DNA of 64,000 bases from positions 1,867,501-1,931,500 of the forward strand of contig NC_085882.1 in NCBI RefSeq assembly GCF_035222275.1, given 5' to 3'. The DNA is from Podospora bellae-mahoneyi (taxonomy: Eukaryota; Ascomycota; Sordariomycetes; Sordariales; Podosporaceae). Below the pieces are notes generated by a model. It made no database searches. It had not been told where the DNA came from and saw nothing but the letters and a program-made list of their open reading frames with translations. This document shows positions 1 to 10,886 of this stretch, piece by piece (positions within the stretch are counted from its first letter, which is position 1; each line of letters starts with the position of its first letter). Made by a program: the position numbers and the translations under genes.

Positions 1-1
1 G

Positions 2-613
2 CAAAGCAAGAATGACCTCGCGGCTATGCTCAAGCGGTATGCGCCTGGCAAGATACGGTACACTCTCCCTGGAATATACTCCAGGATTGATGTTACGGGA
101 GTAATACAACGCGATGAATACTGGCCGGATATTGAGGAACTGGACAAGTATGGGGCCTTCCGTAAGCGTAACGCTGATGGCCAGTGGGAAATCCGAGAGG
201 AGGCTGTAGAGAACGAAGAGAGCAAGGATGCTGAAAAGAAAAGCTCGGACACGGTGGAACAGGAGCTGCTACACTCGTCAGCCAGTAAACGAGCCAGGCT
301 GTTGCAGGCCAAGGCCTGGGAGGATGACATTACGGAAAGAAGGACAGATAATCCGCCCCAGCTGTTGGCGCTACCAACGCTGGGAATTCATATACCGGGC
401 TTGGAAGACTGGCTGAGGTGGGAGATTCGGTACAGGAAGCTTGATCCAGATATGCTGCTCACGGTGAAGCGGAGGAAGTTCATGCCAAAACGGAGGAAAG
501 TCAGGAGTCAGATTCGAATGTCGTATCGGCATATGTTGCTGTCGGGGTTGATCAAGCCGAGGTACAGTAGACCAGTACGGCGCCGAGAGGTGCTGAAGTC
601 AAAGTCGAAATAG
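2..613 (+). CDS. 3' part of a hypothetical protein gene
   Basis: The frame is open from the left edge of the window (codon phase starting at base 2) to a stop at 613, so the Met at 26 is probably internal and the gene starts outside the window. The visible 195-203 residues are soluble, charged and rich in Lys, Arg and Glu. They end in a strongly basic tail (clusters such as KRRKFMPKRRKVR and RPVRRREVLKSKSK) that could act in nucleic-acid binding or nuclear or mitochondrial targeting; that is inference. A central acidic and Ser-rich stretch (about residues 60-80) looks disordered. I do not recognise a family. No intron is needed in the visible part. It runs in tandem with the phosphatase gene downstream, about 310 bases away. 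Confidence 0.6.
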   Translation, partial: QSKNDLAAMLKRYAPGKIRYTLPGIYSRIDVTGVIQRDEYWPDIEELDKYGAFRKRNADGQWEIREEAVENEESKDAEKKSSDTVEQELLHSSASKRARLLQAKAWEDDITERRTDNPPQLLALPTLGIHIPGLEDWLRWEIRYRKLDPDMLLTVKRRKFMPKRRKVRSQIRMSYRHMLLSGLIKPRYSRPVRRREVLKSKSK

Positions 614-926
614 AAGTAGTGACAAGTTCAGCCAGTCGGCAGCCTTGCCGCCCCACGTGTTAGTGTCCGGTGCGGTTATGCACGGTGATCGTTGATCAAC
701 GGTGCCCCTCCCTGCCATCCAACTTCGTCGTCAGCGTCACTGTCAACTTTGCAGATGCAACACTTTGATGGATGTGACCCAGCATCAACCGGGCCGACGG
801 CGCCATGTTTTCTATGGTTTCTGGGGTTTCTCAACACTATTTCTGGTTCTTGGACTGTCTACGGTTCTCATCATTGGGCTGCTAGTTCAACTGCTCAACC
901 AAGATCTGATAAGCACAACCGGTATG

Positions 927-2474
927 ATGCACAACACGCTGTCCAGCGTGGCCAGTCTCACAGCTATATTACTTGCCAGCCTGGGCCTTTCTCATGCCTC
1001 AAACGCACCAGAGTCGCTCGAAAGTGAAGACTTTAAGACCGACCTGTCTTGGTATCCCCCAAAACCATCTTCGATAACCAACCTCACCACCGTCTTCAAC
1101 AGCACCGGCGTCTGGGGATTCATCTTCAACACCTCCCACACCTCAGACTCCCAGTATGGCACCTACAACTGGTGCAACATGCCTCATATCCGGGCAAAGG
1201 AATATCCCAGGCCACCCTCAGAATATGAACTCCTCTACGTCGAAATAGTCAGTGACTCTCCCCCTCTTTTTGCCTGTCACCTCAGTTCTAACAGCCCCCA
1301 GATCCACCGCCACCACCTCCGCACCCCCTACTCATCCAATTCCTTCCCTGTTGAACCTCACCCCTGGAACTGCAATAACATCGCCATCTACTCTTACTCC
1401 TCCCCTCTCACCCCTGGATCACCCCCCTCCATCCCAGGATACCACTCCCCTTTCACCTCCCCCCTCAACCCCTTCCACCCATCTCCCCTCGGTCTCCAAG
1501 GCACCTGCAACTTTCCCCAAATCACCACCCAAGGCCTCTCCGACTCTTACCAGCATGGCCTCGACCTGCTATCAGTCTACTCCCCCCTCATCTCCCCAAC
1601 CTCAGCCGAGTTCCGCATAACCAACAACCCCATCACCTCCCAAGTCGCCGGCGCACTGATATCCGCCCTCCTACCACCCAAAACCACCACCACCACCCCC
1701 CTCCTCATCCAAAACAAAGAAATCGACTCCCTCGAGCCCAAATACCCCTGCCCCCTCTCCCACCACCTCTTTTCCCAAATCCAATCCACTCCCCAATGGA
1801 AATCCCACCTGCAGCTATCAAAAGAGATCCTCACCCAACTAGACATCATAAGCGGCGTCCCCCCCTCTGATACCAGTTTCCACATCAGTTTCGACCACTA
1901 CTTTGACAACCTCTCCTCCAAACAATGCCACTCTCGTCCCCTCCCTTGCTCAGTCCACTCCCCCCACAACCACAAATGCATCCCCCAACACCTAGCCGAC
2001 ACCGTCTACCGCCTAGGCCAGTGGGAGTACCACCACACCTACCGCTCCTCCAAACAATCCCTCCAAGCCTCAGTCGCAAGCTACGGGGTGTGGATCGCCG
2101 AACTATTGTCACATATCTCATCCGTGACGAAAGAAGAGACAAAAGTGAGATATCGACACAACATTGCCCACGACGGGTCAATTTCCCGACTGTTGGGCGT
2201 GCTGCAAGTAGACGATATGCACTGGCCCGGGATGGGCTCCGAGATCGTCTTTGAGGTTTATAAGCAGCAGCCAAAACATTTCGTCAGGGTGTTGTACGGT
2301 GGGCAGGTGCTAAAGTCCAGTTCACCCATGCTAAAGGGAAACACCAAAGGGATGATACCACTCCAACAAATCATGGGGTATCTAGGTGGCCTCATTGGAT
2401 TACGAGAAAAAGACGGGAAAATGATGCACGATATCAAGGAGATGTGCAACACCCCTATTACCTACAATAAGTGA
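927..2474 (+). CDS. Secreted histidine-phosphatase-superfamily (clade 2-like) protein
   Basis: Proposed exons are 927-1247 and 1302-2474, giving about 497 residues. The reading frame is open further upstream, but adjacent Met codons at 924 and 927 precede a good signal peptide (MHNTLSSVASLTAILLASLGLSHA), so I start there. The 54-base intron has GTCAGT at its donor, a CTAAC branch site and CAG at its end; it contains no stop and is a multiple of three, so it is invisible to an ORF finder. Removing it restores IHRHHLRTP around residue 108, a variant of the RHGxRxP phosphohistidine motif (G replaced by H). The second motif, HD, is near residue 397 in AHDGSISRLL. These motifs and the YNWCNMPH region fit fungal secreted acid-phosphatase-like proteins; the substrate is unknown. 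Its 3' end converges on BET4 with an 11-base gap. Confidence 0.8.
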   Translation: MHNTLSSVASLTAILLASLGLSHASNAPESLESEDFKTDLSWYPPKPSSITNLTTVFNSTGVWGFIFNTSHTSDSQYGTYNWCNMPHIRAKEYPRPPSEYELLYVEIVSDSPPLFACHLSSNSPQIHRHHLRTPYSSNSFPVEPHPWNCNNIAIYSYSSPLTPGSPPSIPGYHSPFTSPLNPFHPSPLGLQGTCNFPQITTQGLSDSYQHGLDLLSVYSPLISPTSAEFRITNNPITSQVAGALISALLPPKTTTTTPLLIQNKEIDSLEPKYPCPLSHHLFSQIQSTPQWKSHLQLSKEILTQLDIISGVPPSDTSFHISFDHYFDNLSSKQCHSRPLPCSVHSPHNHKCIPQHLADTVYRLGQWEYHHTYRSSKQSLQASVASYGVWIAELLSHISSVTKEETKVRYRHNIAHDGSISRLLGVLQVDDMHWPGMGSEIVFEVYKQQPKHFVRVLYGGQVLKSSSPMLKGNTKGMIPLQQIMGYLGGLIGLREKDGKMMHDIKEMCNTPITYNK

Positions 2475-2485
2475 CATTAGAATTA

Positions 2486-3930
2486 TTATATACTCATAAC
2501 CACCCCCCCCCCGCCAGGAAGCAACTCAGTCAAACCATAATCCCTCTCCAAATCGACCCACCTCCCCATCCTCATCGGATCCAACTCCTTCAACTTCTTC
2601 ACCCAAGATATCAGATCCTGCCTCTCATGCTCAAGAGGTTTCCTCTTCTCCAGCTGACACAACCCAAGCGTGTATTCCAACAACGCCTCATGGATCAGCT
2701 TCACATCCTCATAATCCTCTAGCAGATCCTTGATTTCCGTGATTTCTCTCAAGAGGTAGTCCACCCTCTGATCTACCGTCAAGGTCGGGACAATGGTGGG
2801 ACGCCTAACTGGACTGACGAGGTTGTCGACAAGGAACTGGTGATAATACCACAGTGACTGATCGTCGGGGCCGACATTGAGCGCTTCTCGGATTTGGGTC
2901 AATTCTGCTCGTCATGTCAGCAACTATCCATCAGTTTCAGACAACAAATAGCATACCGGCATCCAAAAAAGCCCTCCTCTCATCCTCCCCCGCCCCCCTC
3001 TCATCCAACAACCTCGGAATCAGCGTGCTCCTGCTATGCCAAGCCGAGAAATTACTCAAATCAGCCCGGATCATCCGGTCAGTATACGCAAACTCGCTCT
3101 CCACCAACGAATCCCCGCCCAGCTCCCTGCTCTCCAGCTGGCTGACAACATGCCGCCTGTACCCCCACGCATGGAAATTCCTGCGGTCCATCGACAGCAT
3201 CTTGCTCGCGAGTCCCAACTCGTTCTGCCAAATCTTCTTCGCCTTCTCCACCGGCAGAAGCAGGATAGACTGATCCAATGTCCAAAGCCGATACGACCAA
3301 ATCCAGTAGCATTTCGGGCTCTTGAGCAAAAGCCCAAAAGTAAAAGACAGCTCCGAGGTGATAATATCAAGATCCTTCTTATGGGCCTCCCCGTCTTCTC
3401 GCTCCGTTGGTTCTTGCGCGACAGCGGTATCATCAGACCCCTGGTCAGCTATTGTACCACTCCTCCCAATCCTCCGGCAAGCTTGGCTGTGCGGGGTCCT
3501 TGTCGAATAAGAGCACGATGACTCGTCGGAACACGTTGTTGTAGTGTCTGACCGAGAAGAACTCGAGCACGCCCTCGAGCATGAGCACCCATCCGACCGT
3601 CTTGAGAATAAGCCAGAAGTTAGCGTACGCCTGCGGACGTTCCATACTGTGTAGTATTCCGGGTTGAGCTTGAGGAGGGTGGTGGTGAGGTCAAAGGTTT
3701 CGCGGCGGGAGTAATCAGAGGAGGAGACGAGCTGGCGGAGGTGGGATTCGAGGTCGCGGTACTTTTGGATGCGTTCGAGGTCTTGCTGCTTTTGGGCAGG
3801 GGTGCGAGTGCGGGTGGTGCGGGCTATGCCGTGCTGGGAGCCGCCTTGCTTTTTGTTTAGGGCTTGTTTAGTTAATTTGTCTGCTGCTGGGAAAGATGAG
3901 GGGTTTGGTGAAAGAACTTACATCGGCCAT
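2486..3930 (-). CDS. BET4: Rab geranylgeranyltransferase (type II) alpha subunit
   Basis: Proposed exons, in coding order, are 3930-3922, 3848-2957 and 2904-2486, giving 439 residues. A nine-base first exon (Met-Ala-Asp) is followed by an intron with GTAAGT and an ACTAAC-type branch; the second intron (2905-2956) restores DAELTQIREALN. Five prenyltransferase alpha repeats are visible in order: NPEYYTVWNVRRR, PKCYWIWSYRLW, DRRNFHAWGYRRH, DLSNFSAWHSRS and DQSLWYYHQFL. The enzyme works with a beta subunit and the escort protein to attach geranylgeranyl groups to Rab GTPases in the cytosol. A Ser- and Thr-rich linker of about 80 residues sits between repeats one and two; it stays in frame without stops, but an extra intron there cannot be excluded. 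It is transcribed divergently from the AMA1-like gene. The tail (PGGGGVVMSI) comes from a poly-C tract and may vary. Confidence 0.9.
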
Positions 3931-4658
3931 GGTATGTGTAGTTGTAGCGATGGTGTGTCGCGTGGAGGATTCGGGTGCGGGATCGAAATGACGTCGGGTG
4001 TGAGGTCAGGAAGGCTACAGCAGCACAGTGTGTGCATTCGTCAGCTGTTGCGGGGCTTTATCGATAAGAGATAGGGGGCTTAGCGAATCGGGGCAGCCCC
4101 CTGAAGCCCCTGAATAGCTCCTGCCTTCCATTCAACACCTTCCATGATAGAGAGGATATGGCGGGGAAAGTGCTCAAATGCGTCGAGCACTTTCCCTCAG
4201 TAACCATAATGTGTCGTCATGAGGGTCAGGACCGAAAAGAGATGGGCAGGTGCTATCTTCCCAGTCCCACACGGGCAACAGGACTCCGATCGTCTGGATG
4301 ACTTTCGTCTGCTCGGCCTCTGCATCTTCTCTCTTGATTCCTAAAACCATCATTCCCGAATATTGCTACGCGACTACAGCATCGGCATCAGGGTACTATT
4401 ATCCCGTCGGGTGTTTCACGTATGGACTTGTCACCCATCACTGGCCGAACAGGTTTCTGATCATCCAGGCCCGCATCAAACATCGCCGTCTCGATCCATC
4501 GACGGCTTCAACTACACCAATTCTTGCTGGCCCTTACACTCGCTAGGTCTTTGAAAAATATCATTTTGTGAATCTCATTAGCATTCGCATCTTCTCCCAT
4601 CGCTTCTCTCTTCCATACTCTTCTCATCTTTCAGTCTTGGTGGTGCCGCAGCTTCGCT
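3931..4658. promoter_or_regulatory. Divergent promoter region between BET4 and the AMA1-like gene
   Basis: This 728-base non-coding stretch separates two divergent start codons, so it should hold both promoters. Pyrimidine-rich tracts lie at about 4570-4640 before the AMA1-like start, as is usual for fungal promoters without a TATA box. The only strong structure is the hairpin annotated at 4164-4196. Confidence 0.55.
4164..4196. repeat. Perfect 12-bp hairpin with a 9-nt loop
   Basis: GGGAAAGTGCTC at 4164-4175 is followed, after nine bases, by its exact reverse complement GAGCACTTTCCC at 4185-4196. It sits roughly 235 bases upstream of BET4 and 460 bases upstream of the AMA1-like start. It could be a dyad protein-binding site, a hairpin in a 5' leader, or chance. 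Confidence 0.7.
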
Positions 4659-7365
4659 ATGGGCGCCATACGCAACACCAACCGTGGCTACGCTACAAGG
4701 CAAAGCAAAACCATGAACCACGTGGTTCCATACAACCAAGGGTCACGTCGTAAACGGTCCGCCAGCTCTCCTTCCAACACGCGAGACTCGGGATACGGTT
4801 CGTTGGAATCATGCCGGGAGAGTCACGAATCCCCAGAAGAATCTGATGAGTCTGCAAGTCCCATTGAGCTTCGCGAGCTGCCCTCCAACATCAAGAAAAC
4901 AGGGCGTCCCTTTGCCAACCTGTGCATGAACTATGATGGAAATTCTTCCGAAGACGATGATCAACCCAAGGACGACGGTGAACAAACTCCAATAAACGGA
5001 AACTCGCCGGAGACTATCACACGTCCACCCACAAGACTACACAGAAACACAGTCGCTCTGACCGTCAACTACCCTCGCCCACGACCTGCACTTTCTACAT
5101 CGCTTTCGTTTGACGCCAGCCCGGCCCTTCCGCGAAGAACTACCAACGGCTCTCCTGGAGCCAGCTTTTCCTGGTCCCGATTACCAGACCGTTTCATTCC
5201 TGCCAGACCCAGAGAGAGAGAAACTCAGACGGAGAGGTACAGGACTAGGAAGCCAGCGAACCAACTGACCCGAGCCGAGAAGCTTCTGCGGCACAAGGGA
5301 GCCGCCGAAGACGCCTTTTGCTCCCCTCGTCGCGTTCCTAGTGCTCCCATATTTGGCGACCTTCGGGACCGGGGAGAGCCTGTTCATCATGATGGCATTA
5401 GATATGTCCCAAGTAAGCCTCTAGCCCCATCAAGGCAACAAATACAGAGACTGACACAACATCCTAGCTCCCACTGTTCTCGGACCTAGGGATCTGAATG
5501 GCACCCACAACGGCGACAGACAGATCAGCTACGGCGCAGTATGGGGTGTTGGGGGTCTTGGTCCTGGAAACACCGCTGTTAACAATGGTCGAGGTCAGCT
5601 GGTCACGAGTAGTACAAACGCCAGGCATTTTCAGTCCAACTTTCCCACACTGCAACCAAGACCCGACGAGCAACGGGAGAGATACGGTGCGCGCCTTGCG
5701 GTGGCTCTCGGCCTGGATAGAGCCGAGAAGGTACTTAGGGTCAGTCTCCCTCGACAGGTCGACGCCAACAACCTCAGCTCCCACGGCCTCACCAAATGGA
5801 ACGGCGTTCAATGGGTCAAGGATCACCCAACAACAGCCGCGGCATCTGGCAAGCCATCTAAGAAGCGCAAGCTACCATTTGCACCGTTCAAGTCAGTTGA
5901 TGCCCGTGGCCAGTGGTTGAAAGACAGCTAGCTGACTGTAAACAGAGTCCTCGATGCTCCCAGCCTACGAGACGACTTTTATTGCTCTGTCCTGGCTTTT
6001 TCATACATCAACAGCACCCTTGCTATCGGGCTGGGTGACATGGTGTACGGCTGGTCTGAGCACGGCGGTGTACAGCTGTTGAACGGCAGTGCGCGACCCT
6101 CGCAGTACGAATACCTCGACGGACCCAGTCATATCACGAGTGTCGCCTTCTCGAGCACCGAAGGGGAAGCAGCTATCTTGGCTGTTGGAAGGTCGAGTGG
6201 CATGTTGTCACTTATGTCTTTGAAAGATAAGCCGGACCGTGGCGAAAGACATGGGGCAGGCCGAAGACCTCGATTCGAACTGTCGATGGAGTCGCCCGTC
6301 TCTTGTCTCAGCTGGAGGCCTTGCCTCAACAAAGAAAGGGCCGACAAGTGTATGCCTCCCGAGGACCGGGAATCATTCGCGTACCGGGCTTCTTGGACCC
6401 ATGAGGACTTGCTTGTCGGGACTGACGAAGGTCGCGTGCTCCTGTATGCGGTCGATTGGCCAAGTCCGGAGGAGAAGGAGTTGTGGGGCTTGGATGGCAG
6501 AGTAACTCTCTTGCTGAACATCCAGGTCCATTCCCAACAGATCTGCGGACTGGCTTGGTGCCCCAAAGGGAATTACTTTGCTACAGGGGCCAACGACAAC
6601 CTGTGCTGTCTTTTTGACTACGAGGAACTATGCGACAATATGAACAACGCTGCTGATGAGTCTGGCTTGCACAATGACTCTACAGTCGAGACTGTCGAGA
6701 CCGACATTCCTCAACAGGAGCCTCCGAGTGACGACACTACAGGGTCAAGACAGATGCCTGAAAGCCAAATCCGATACATCAAGTCGGACGGAGTGAAGCA
6801 CAAGTGGAGGCATGGGGCTGCGGTCAAAGCCATTGCTTTTTGCCCCTGGCAGGATGGACTTGTTGCAACAGGCGGAGGATCCAACGACAAGTGTATACAC
6901 TTTTTTCACACCAAATCAGGCTCAGCACTGGCAACCATCTCTGTATCGGCTCAGGTCACCAGCTTGATCTGGTCCACCACTCGAAGGGAAATCGCAGCCA
7001 CGTTTGGGTACGCGTCGCCCGAGCACCCGGTCCGTATCGCCGTCTTTTCGTGGCCGGACTGTCGTCAGGTCGCGGCCGTGCCATGGCCCAGTGAGCATCG
7101 TGCGCTGTATGCTATTCCCTATCCTAGTGGTCCTGAGGAGGAGAAGCGGACTGAGAAGGGCTACTTGGATGAGCTGAACCCCAAGAGGCGCTACAAGATG
7201 GAAGGCTGCATTATGGTCGCGGCAAGCGATAATAGCGTCCGGTTTCACGAAGTGTGGGGGCGAGACGACAAAGTGGCCACTATGGGCGGCGTCGGCATGC
7301 TGGGGGGCAGCGACATCTTGGAGGGTCTCGAGGGGATTGACAAGGAGGGGGATGTTATTCGTTGA
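4659..7365 (+). CDS. AMA1: CDC20/CDH1-family activator of the anaphase-promoting complex, meiotic AMA1 type
   Basis: Proposed exons are 4659-5412, 5468-5891 and 5946-7365, giving 865 residues; both introns are about 55 bases with good ends (branch CTGAC in the second). Three features identify an APC/C co-activator. A C-box DRFIP lies at residues 177-181. A C-terminal WD40 propeller follows, with blades such as VKAIAFCPWQDGLVATGGG and ICGLAWCPKGNYFATGAND. The protein ends in Ile-Arg (GDVIR), the IR tail that docks on APC/C subunits. CDC20-type proteins recruit substrates to this ubiquitin ligase. The long disordered, Ser-rich N-terminus and divergent propeller fit the meiosis-specific AMA1/Mfr1 branch rather than CDC20 or CDH1; that assignment is by resemblance. 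It is divergent from BET4. The stretch RTRKPANQLTRAEKLLRHKG lies just after the C-box. Confidence 0.85.
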
Positions 7366-7831
7366 TTGCTCGGGGTTGAATGTCATTGCTCAGGAGAGTA
7401 TTTGGACACCAAACACACAAGACCCTGCTGTACAAGGGGGTGACTTTTGCTGTGGTCGAAAATCCACATTGCCACACAACCGGAAGGAGAAGGAGGAACA
7501 AAACACAAAAGATGGACGAGAAATTGAAGAGATGAGGATGGATGCAGATAGTCAGTCCCGATAAAGAATGCACATAAACAACAAGCTTTTGACTTTGCAA
7601 CATTCTTTTGTTCTCTCCCCCTCTCTCTCTTTGGGGGGATTTTTTTTGGGCCCTGTTGATGTTGATGAGGTGAGGAGGATCAGCCGTGTAGATAATTTTG
7701 TTTGTTGATAGCGAGCAGAAACAAGAAATTGGTAGCGTCAAAATTAAAGATGGAGTCGAACTTGTGATGAAGAGAGAGATGATAGCAAAACATCAAAAAG
7801 TTATAATATGAGAAGGCTAAAAGATATGCAC
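7366..7831. other. Non-coding spacer after the AMA1-like gene
   Basis: I see no gene here. It holds the presumed 3' untranslated region, a CT-rich run followed by G and T runs near 7615-7650, and AT-rich sequence leading to the tRNA terminator side. Confidence 0.5.
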
Positions 7832-7924
7832 TGCCCAATAACAGGATTGAACTGTTGACCTTCGCATTACCATGCACTGTTTCCAGTATTAGTACGACGC
7901 TCTAACCAGCTGAGCTAATCGGGC
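7832..7924 (-). tRNA. tRNA-Ile (AAU) with a 19-nt intron
   Basis: The reverse complement folds as a standard tRNA: acceptor GCCCGAT paired with ATTGGGC (one G-U), discriminator A, D arm GCTC...GAGC, anticodon stem TCGTA/TGCGA and T loop TTCAATC. The anticodon loop reads CTAATA then A, giving AAU for isoleucine. A 19-nt intron (starting CTGGAAACAG) sits one base 3' of the anticodon. The exons match a second copy at 54103-54197, whose intron differs. Confidence 0.93.
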
Positions 7925-8295
7925 TTTTCGTTGTTAAAGTTGGTGGTGAAGGGAGGGTTTATGTATCATCGCGAGTCAGTTTTGTGTATGTGGAGGAGGT
8001 GATGGGGCTGATATGGATGCCCAGAGGGTGGAGATGGTGGACGAGCATGTGAGAAGCTTCAAGTCTGATAAGATAGTGTATAGCAAGATGGATATATTGC
8101 AAAAAACAAAATGACAAAAAAGAGCAAAACACGAAACTTTGTATAGTACCGGCTTGCAGCTGTAAAAAAAAAAAAAAAAAAAGAACAAAAAAAAGGATGT
8201 ATTCCTCCCACACAACCCCAGCTGCTGCAGTGCGTGACTTCCATAACTCCAAAAACTCCATGTTAAACGCCTTCAAAACGATGAGCCCTGTCACA
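7925..8295. other. Non-coding spacer with an A-rich tract
   Basis: This lies between the tRNA-Ile and the 3' end of SYN8. A run of about 20 A residues near 8164-8183, followed by AAC and another A-run, is the main feature; it reads as T-rich sequence downstream of the SYN8 stop on the minus strand. No gene is seen. Confidence 0.5.
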
Positions 8296-9206
8296 TCACT
8301 TCAAAATAACAATCAACAACACCAAAACAATAATCAACACCACAATAGCAGTCATCTGCCTCCCCTCCCCACTCTCCGCCGCCCCCCTCGCCACCCGCCC
8401 CAACTGTCTCCTCGCCCTGTTGAGCGTGCTCGCATGACTATCCGCCACCCTCTCGCTCTCATCCAGCATCAAGACCTGCGAGTCCAGCTCATCCCCAATC
8501 TGCATCGACAGCTCCCTCTGCCGGCTGATGCTCAGCCCCAGCGCGTCTAGCTGCGCATCTTGCTCTTCCAGAATCCGTCGGTGGTAGGCGTGGATTTGGG
8601 TGTTTGACAGCCCCTCGGCTTCGTTGCGGTACCCCGCCGAGTCGTCGTCTACCTCGTCGCGATATGGCTGTTGAGAAGAAAAAAGGGAGGAGCGTTGCGC
8701 TTCGAGGTCAGTGTCGTTGTTGTCGTCTGTGAAACGGACGTTCTTTTTCTGACTGGTGGTGGTGGTGGGGGGAGCGGGGGCGGATTGGGCGTGGGCAAAG
8801 TCTTCGGCTAGGGAGGGGTCGTTGGGGTGGGTTAGGGTCGAGGTTGTGGCTGCGGTGGGGAAGCCGTGAAATTGGGTGGTGAGGTCTTTTTGTTGTTTGT
8901 TGAGGGAGGTGAGGGTTGTGAGGAGGGCGGTCGATTTACTGGTTGGGATGGTTAGGATAGGTATAGATAGAGGAGGGGGGAGGGCAGGGGGGGGAACGGG
9001 AGGGCGTACGCTTCCTCGCCTGCTTCTTGGAGCCTTTGTTGTTCTTTTTCTAGGGCTTCGATCCCGTCGCGGAGTTGGTCCAGAGAACGAGAGATGTGGC
9101 CATCTTGGGTGTCGTTTGGGAGGTTGAGGTTCTTTGCGCGCTGGCGCTCGAGGAGGGAGAGCTTGATGTGGTCGGCGAGGAGGAGGAGGGCGTTGGGGTT
9201 GGACAT
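8296..9206 (-). CDS. SYN8: Qc-SNARE of the syntaxin-8 type
   Basis: Proposed exons are 9206-9010 and 8938-8296 (in coding order), giving 279 residues; the intron has GTACGC and CCAACCAG ends and joins EEA to KSTALLTTLTSLNK. The C-terminus is a tail anchor (TAIVVLIIVLVLLIVILK) preceded by a SNARE helix. That helix includes SMQIGDELDSQVLMLDE, where the Gln after DELDS matches the zero-layer Gln of Qc SNAREs. The N-terminus (MSNPNALLLLADHIKLSLLE) is a helical regulatory part. SYN8-like SNAREs act in fusion at endosomes and late Golgi. The acidic middle region, including a KKNVRFTDDNNDTD stretch, is probably disordered. It is divergent from the DUF3716 gene. Confidence 0.85.
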
Positions 9207-9812
9207 GATGGTGATGATGATCCTGCGCCTGCGCCGAGTACCAGACTGAAAAAGCAAAAGCGAGGAAAACAAAAAGTAAATAGAGAAAAAAGGCACCAAT
9301 AGTTGGTGGTGCGCAAGCCAGTCTTGGTGTGGTGTTGTTGCGGCTGTTTCAGTTGGCCAGTGACAGGGACAGGTTGTTGTCGGTTGAACCGCATGGTTCT
9401 GGGCCGCTTGGCGCATTACGCAGGACCGCCCCACTGTTCTTCAAGGTTGAGCTACTGTACATACAAATGTCTACCAGGCAGCATCCCGAGGTCATCTCGA
9501 TTTGGGGAGTGTATTTTCCTCTTTGCACTCATAATATATGAAAATTGAATTCTTCTTGACGGTCATTGAAAGACTTCACATTCGAAACGACAGCCTGCTT
9601 GTCTGCTGTATCGTATGTAGCCAACTGGCGGCACCTGGCCTGGTGTATGGCCCGTGCGCCACCCGAGTGTGAGTGGGACAAAATCTCCAAACCGCCAGGT
9701 TCTGGGCTGTCAACTGTCCTTCCTACAAAATAATCGCTACAAAATAACATACGCATTGCCGTCGCAACGACACTCTTTCTTGTAGCGCTTGCCTGTATAA
9801 GTCACCATTACG
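9207..9812. promoter_or_regulatory. Divergent promoter region of SYN8 and the DUF3716 gene
   Basis: This 606-base stretch without a convincing gene lies between two divergent start codons. I see no TATA box in a useful position and no clear repeat. Confidence 0.5.
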
Positions 9813-10886
9813 ATGGATCACGACGGCCAATTGATGGCTGTCAATCCCGACACACCATTACAACAGGAGACACCAACGCCACAACCTGATCAGAACCAAG
9901 ATGGAGCAGACGCAACCGCCAAAACCACCACCACCACCCCTAACCCCGATGTCTCAACACCAGAGCTCCCAGCCGCCTTTCCCAAGCGGCGTCGTGGCCG
10001 TCCTCCTGGACGTCCCAACATGTCCACCAAGGAGGAAGAGTTCAAAGACCACCCGTTAGTCAAGAACTGGAATGTGGCATGTGCAAACCCCAAAAACCCC
10101 ATTCTTACCGTGGCCGTTGCTATCCGCGACGCCTTGTCAGACACCGCTCTCAAACATGAGAATCAGAGGAAGATCTTCCGCTTGCCTAGCCATGAGTATA
10201 TACACTTTGTTCAGGGGTGGATTACCGCTCGTCATATCGCTGCTCAACGGCCCAGTTATGTCAACGGTCTACTCATTCACTCTCGCGGTCAGGACGCGCC
10301 GGTATCGTGTACCACGTGTGCTGAGCGTCGCTCTAAACACTCGTTGGGTCCGTTTTTGGAGTGTCGGGTGCTACCAGAGTTTTTCCATGGCAGTTGTTCC
10401 AACTGCAAGTGGTTCGACAACACGTCCAACTGTTCACTGTACAAGGGTCCAAAGCCAAACAGAAAGAGGAAGGCAAAGGAGGATCAAGCTGCTCTGGATG
10501 CACCTGAGGACGGAGAAGCAGGGCCCAGTGATGCGAATCAGATGGTTGTCACTCAACAGCATCAGCAACCGGCGGCAGCAGGACAGACCGGTGACCCCAT
10601 ACACCCTCAGCTTATGGGCACTGGGCCGAATATGCACACCGGTTATCCGGTTCACGGGCTTCAGACGGGTCAGCATATGACTGATGCTCAGTTTGCACTG
10701 TCAGAGGGGGGGCAAGGGTCTCCGGGAAGTGGGGACGGTGAAAGAGAGGGTGAGGGAAGTGGTAGTGGAGAAGGGGATTCAGAGTGAGTGCGCCTAAACC
10801 TTTATGGTATCAGTTGCTGACTGTGCTTCCTCGGCAGTGATGTTGATATGCAGGTATCTCGTAACTTGGGGGCATTTGTTCAGTAG
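9813..10886 (+). CDS. AT-hook protein with a DUF3716-like Cys-rich domain
   Basis: The first exon runs from 9813 to 10783. I propose an intron 10784-10837 (GTGAGT start, CTGAC branch, GGCAG end) and a last exon 10838-10886, giving about 339 residues that end in DSDDVDMQVSRNLGAFVQ; without splicing the protein stops two codons later, after 324 residues. Residues about 57-68 carry an AT-hook (KRRRGRPPGRP), which binds the minor groove of AT-rich DNA. A Cys-rich module follows (CTTCAERRS...FLECRVLP...GSCSNCKWFDNTSNCSLY), spaced like the fungal DUF3716 zinc-binding-type domain. The C-terminal third is low complexity and acidic. A nuclear, chromatin-linked role is inference; the DUF3716 assignment is from pattern memory. 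Confidence 0.75.

Noticed and set aside
6129-6566. Minus-strand frames inside the AMA1-like gene
   Set aside because: They are shadows of the WD40 exon on the plus strand.
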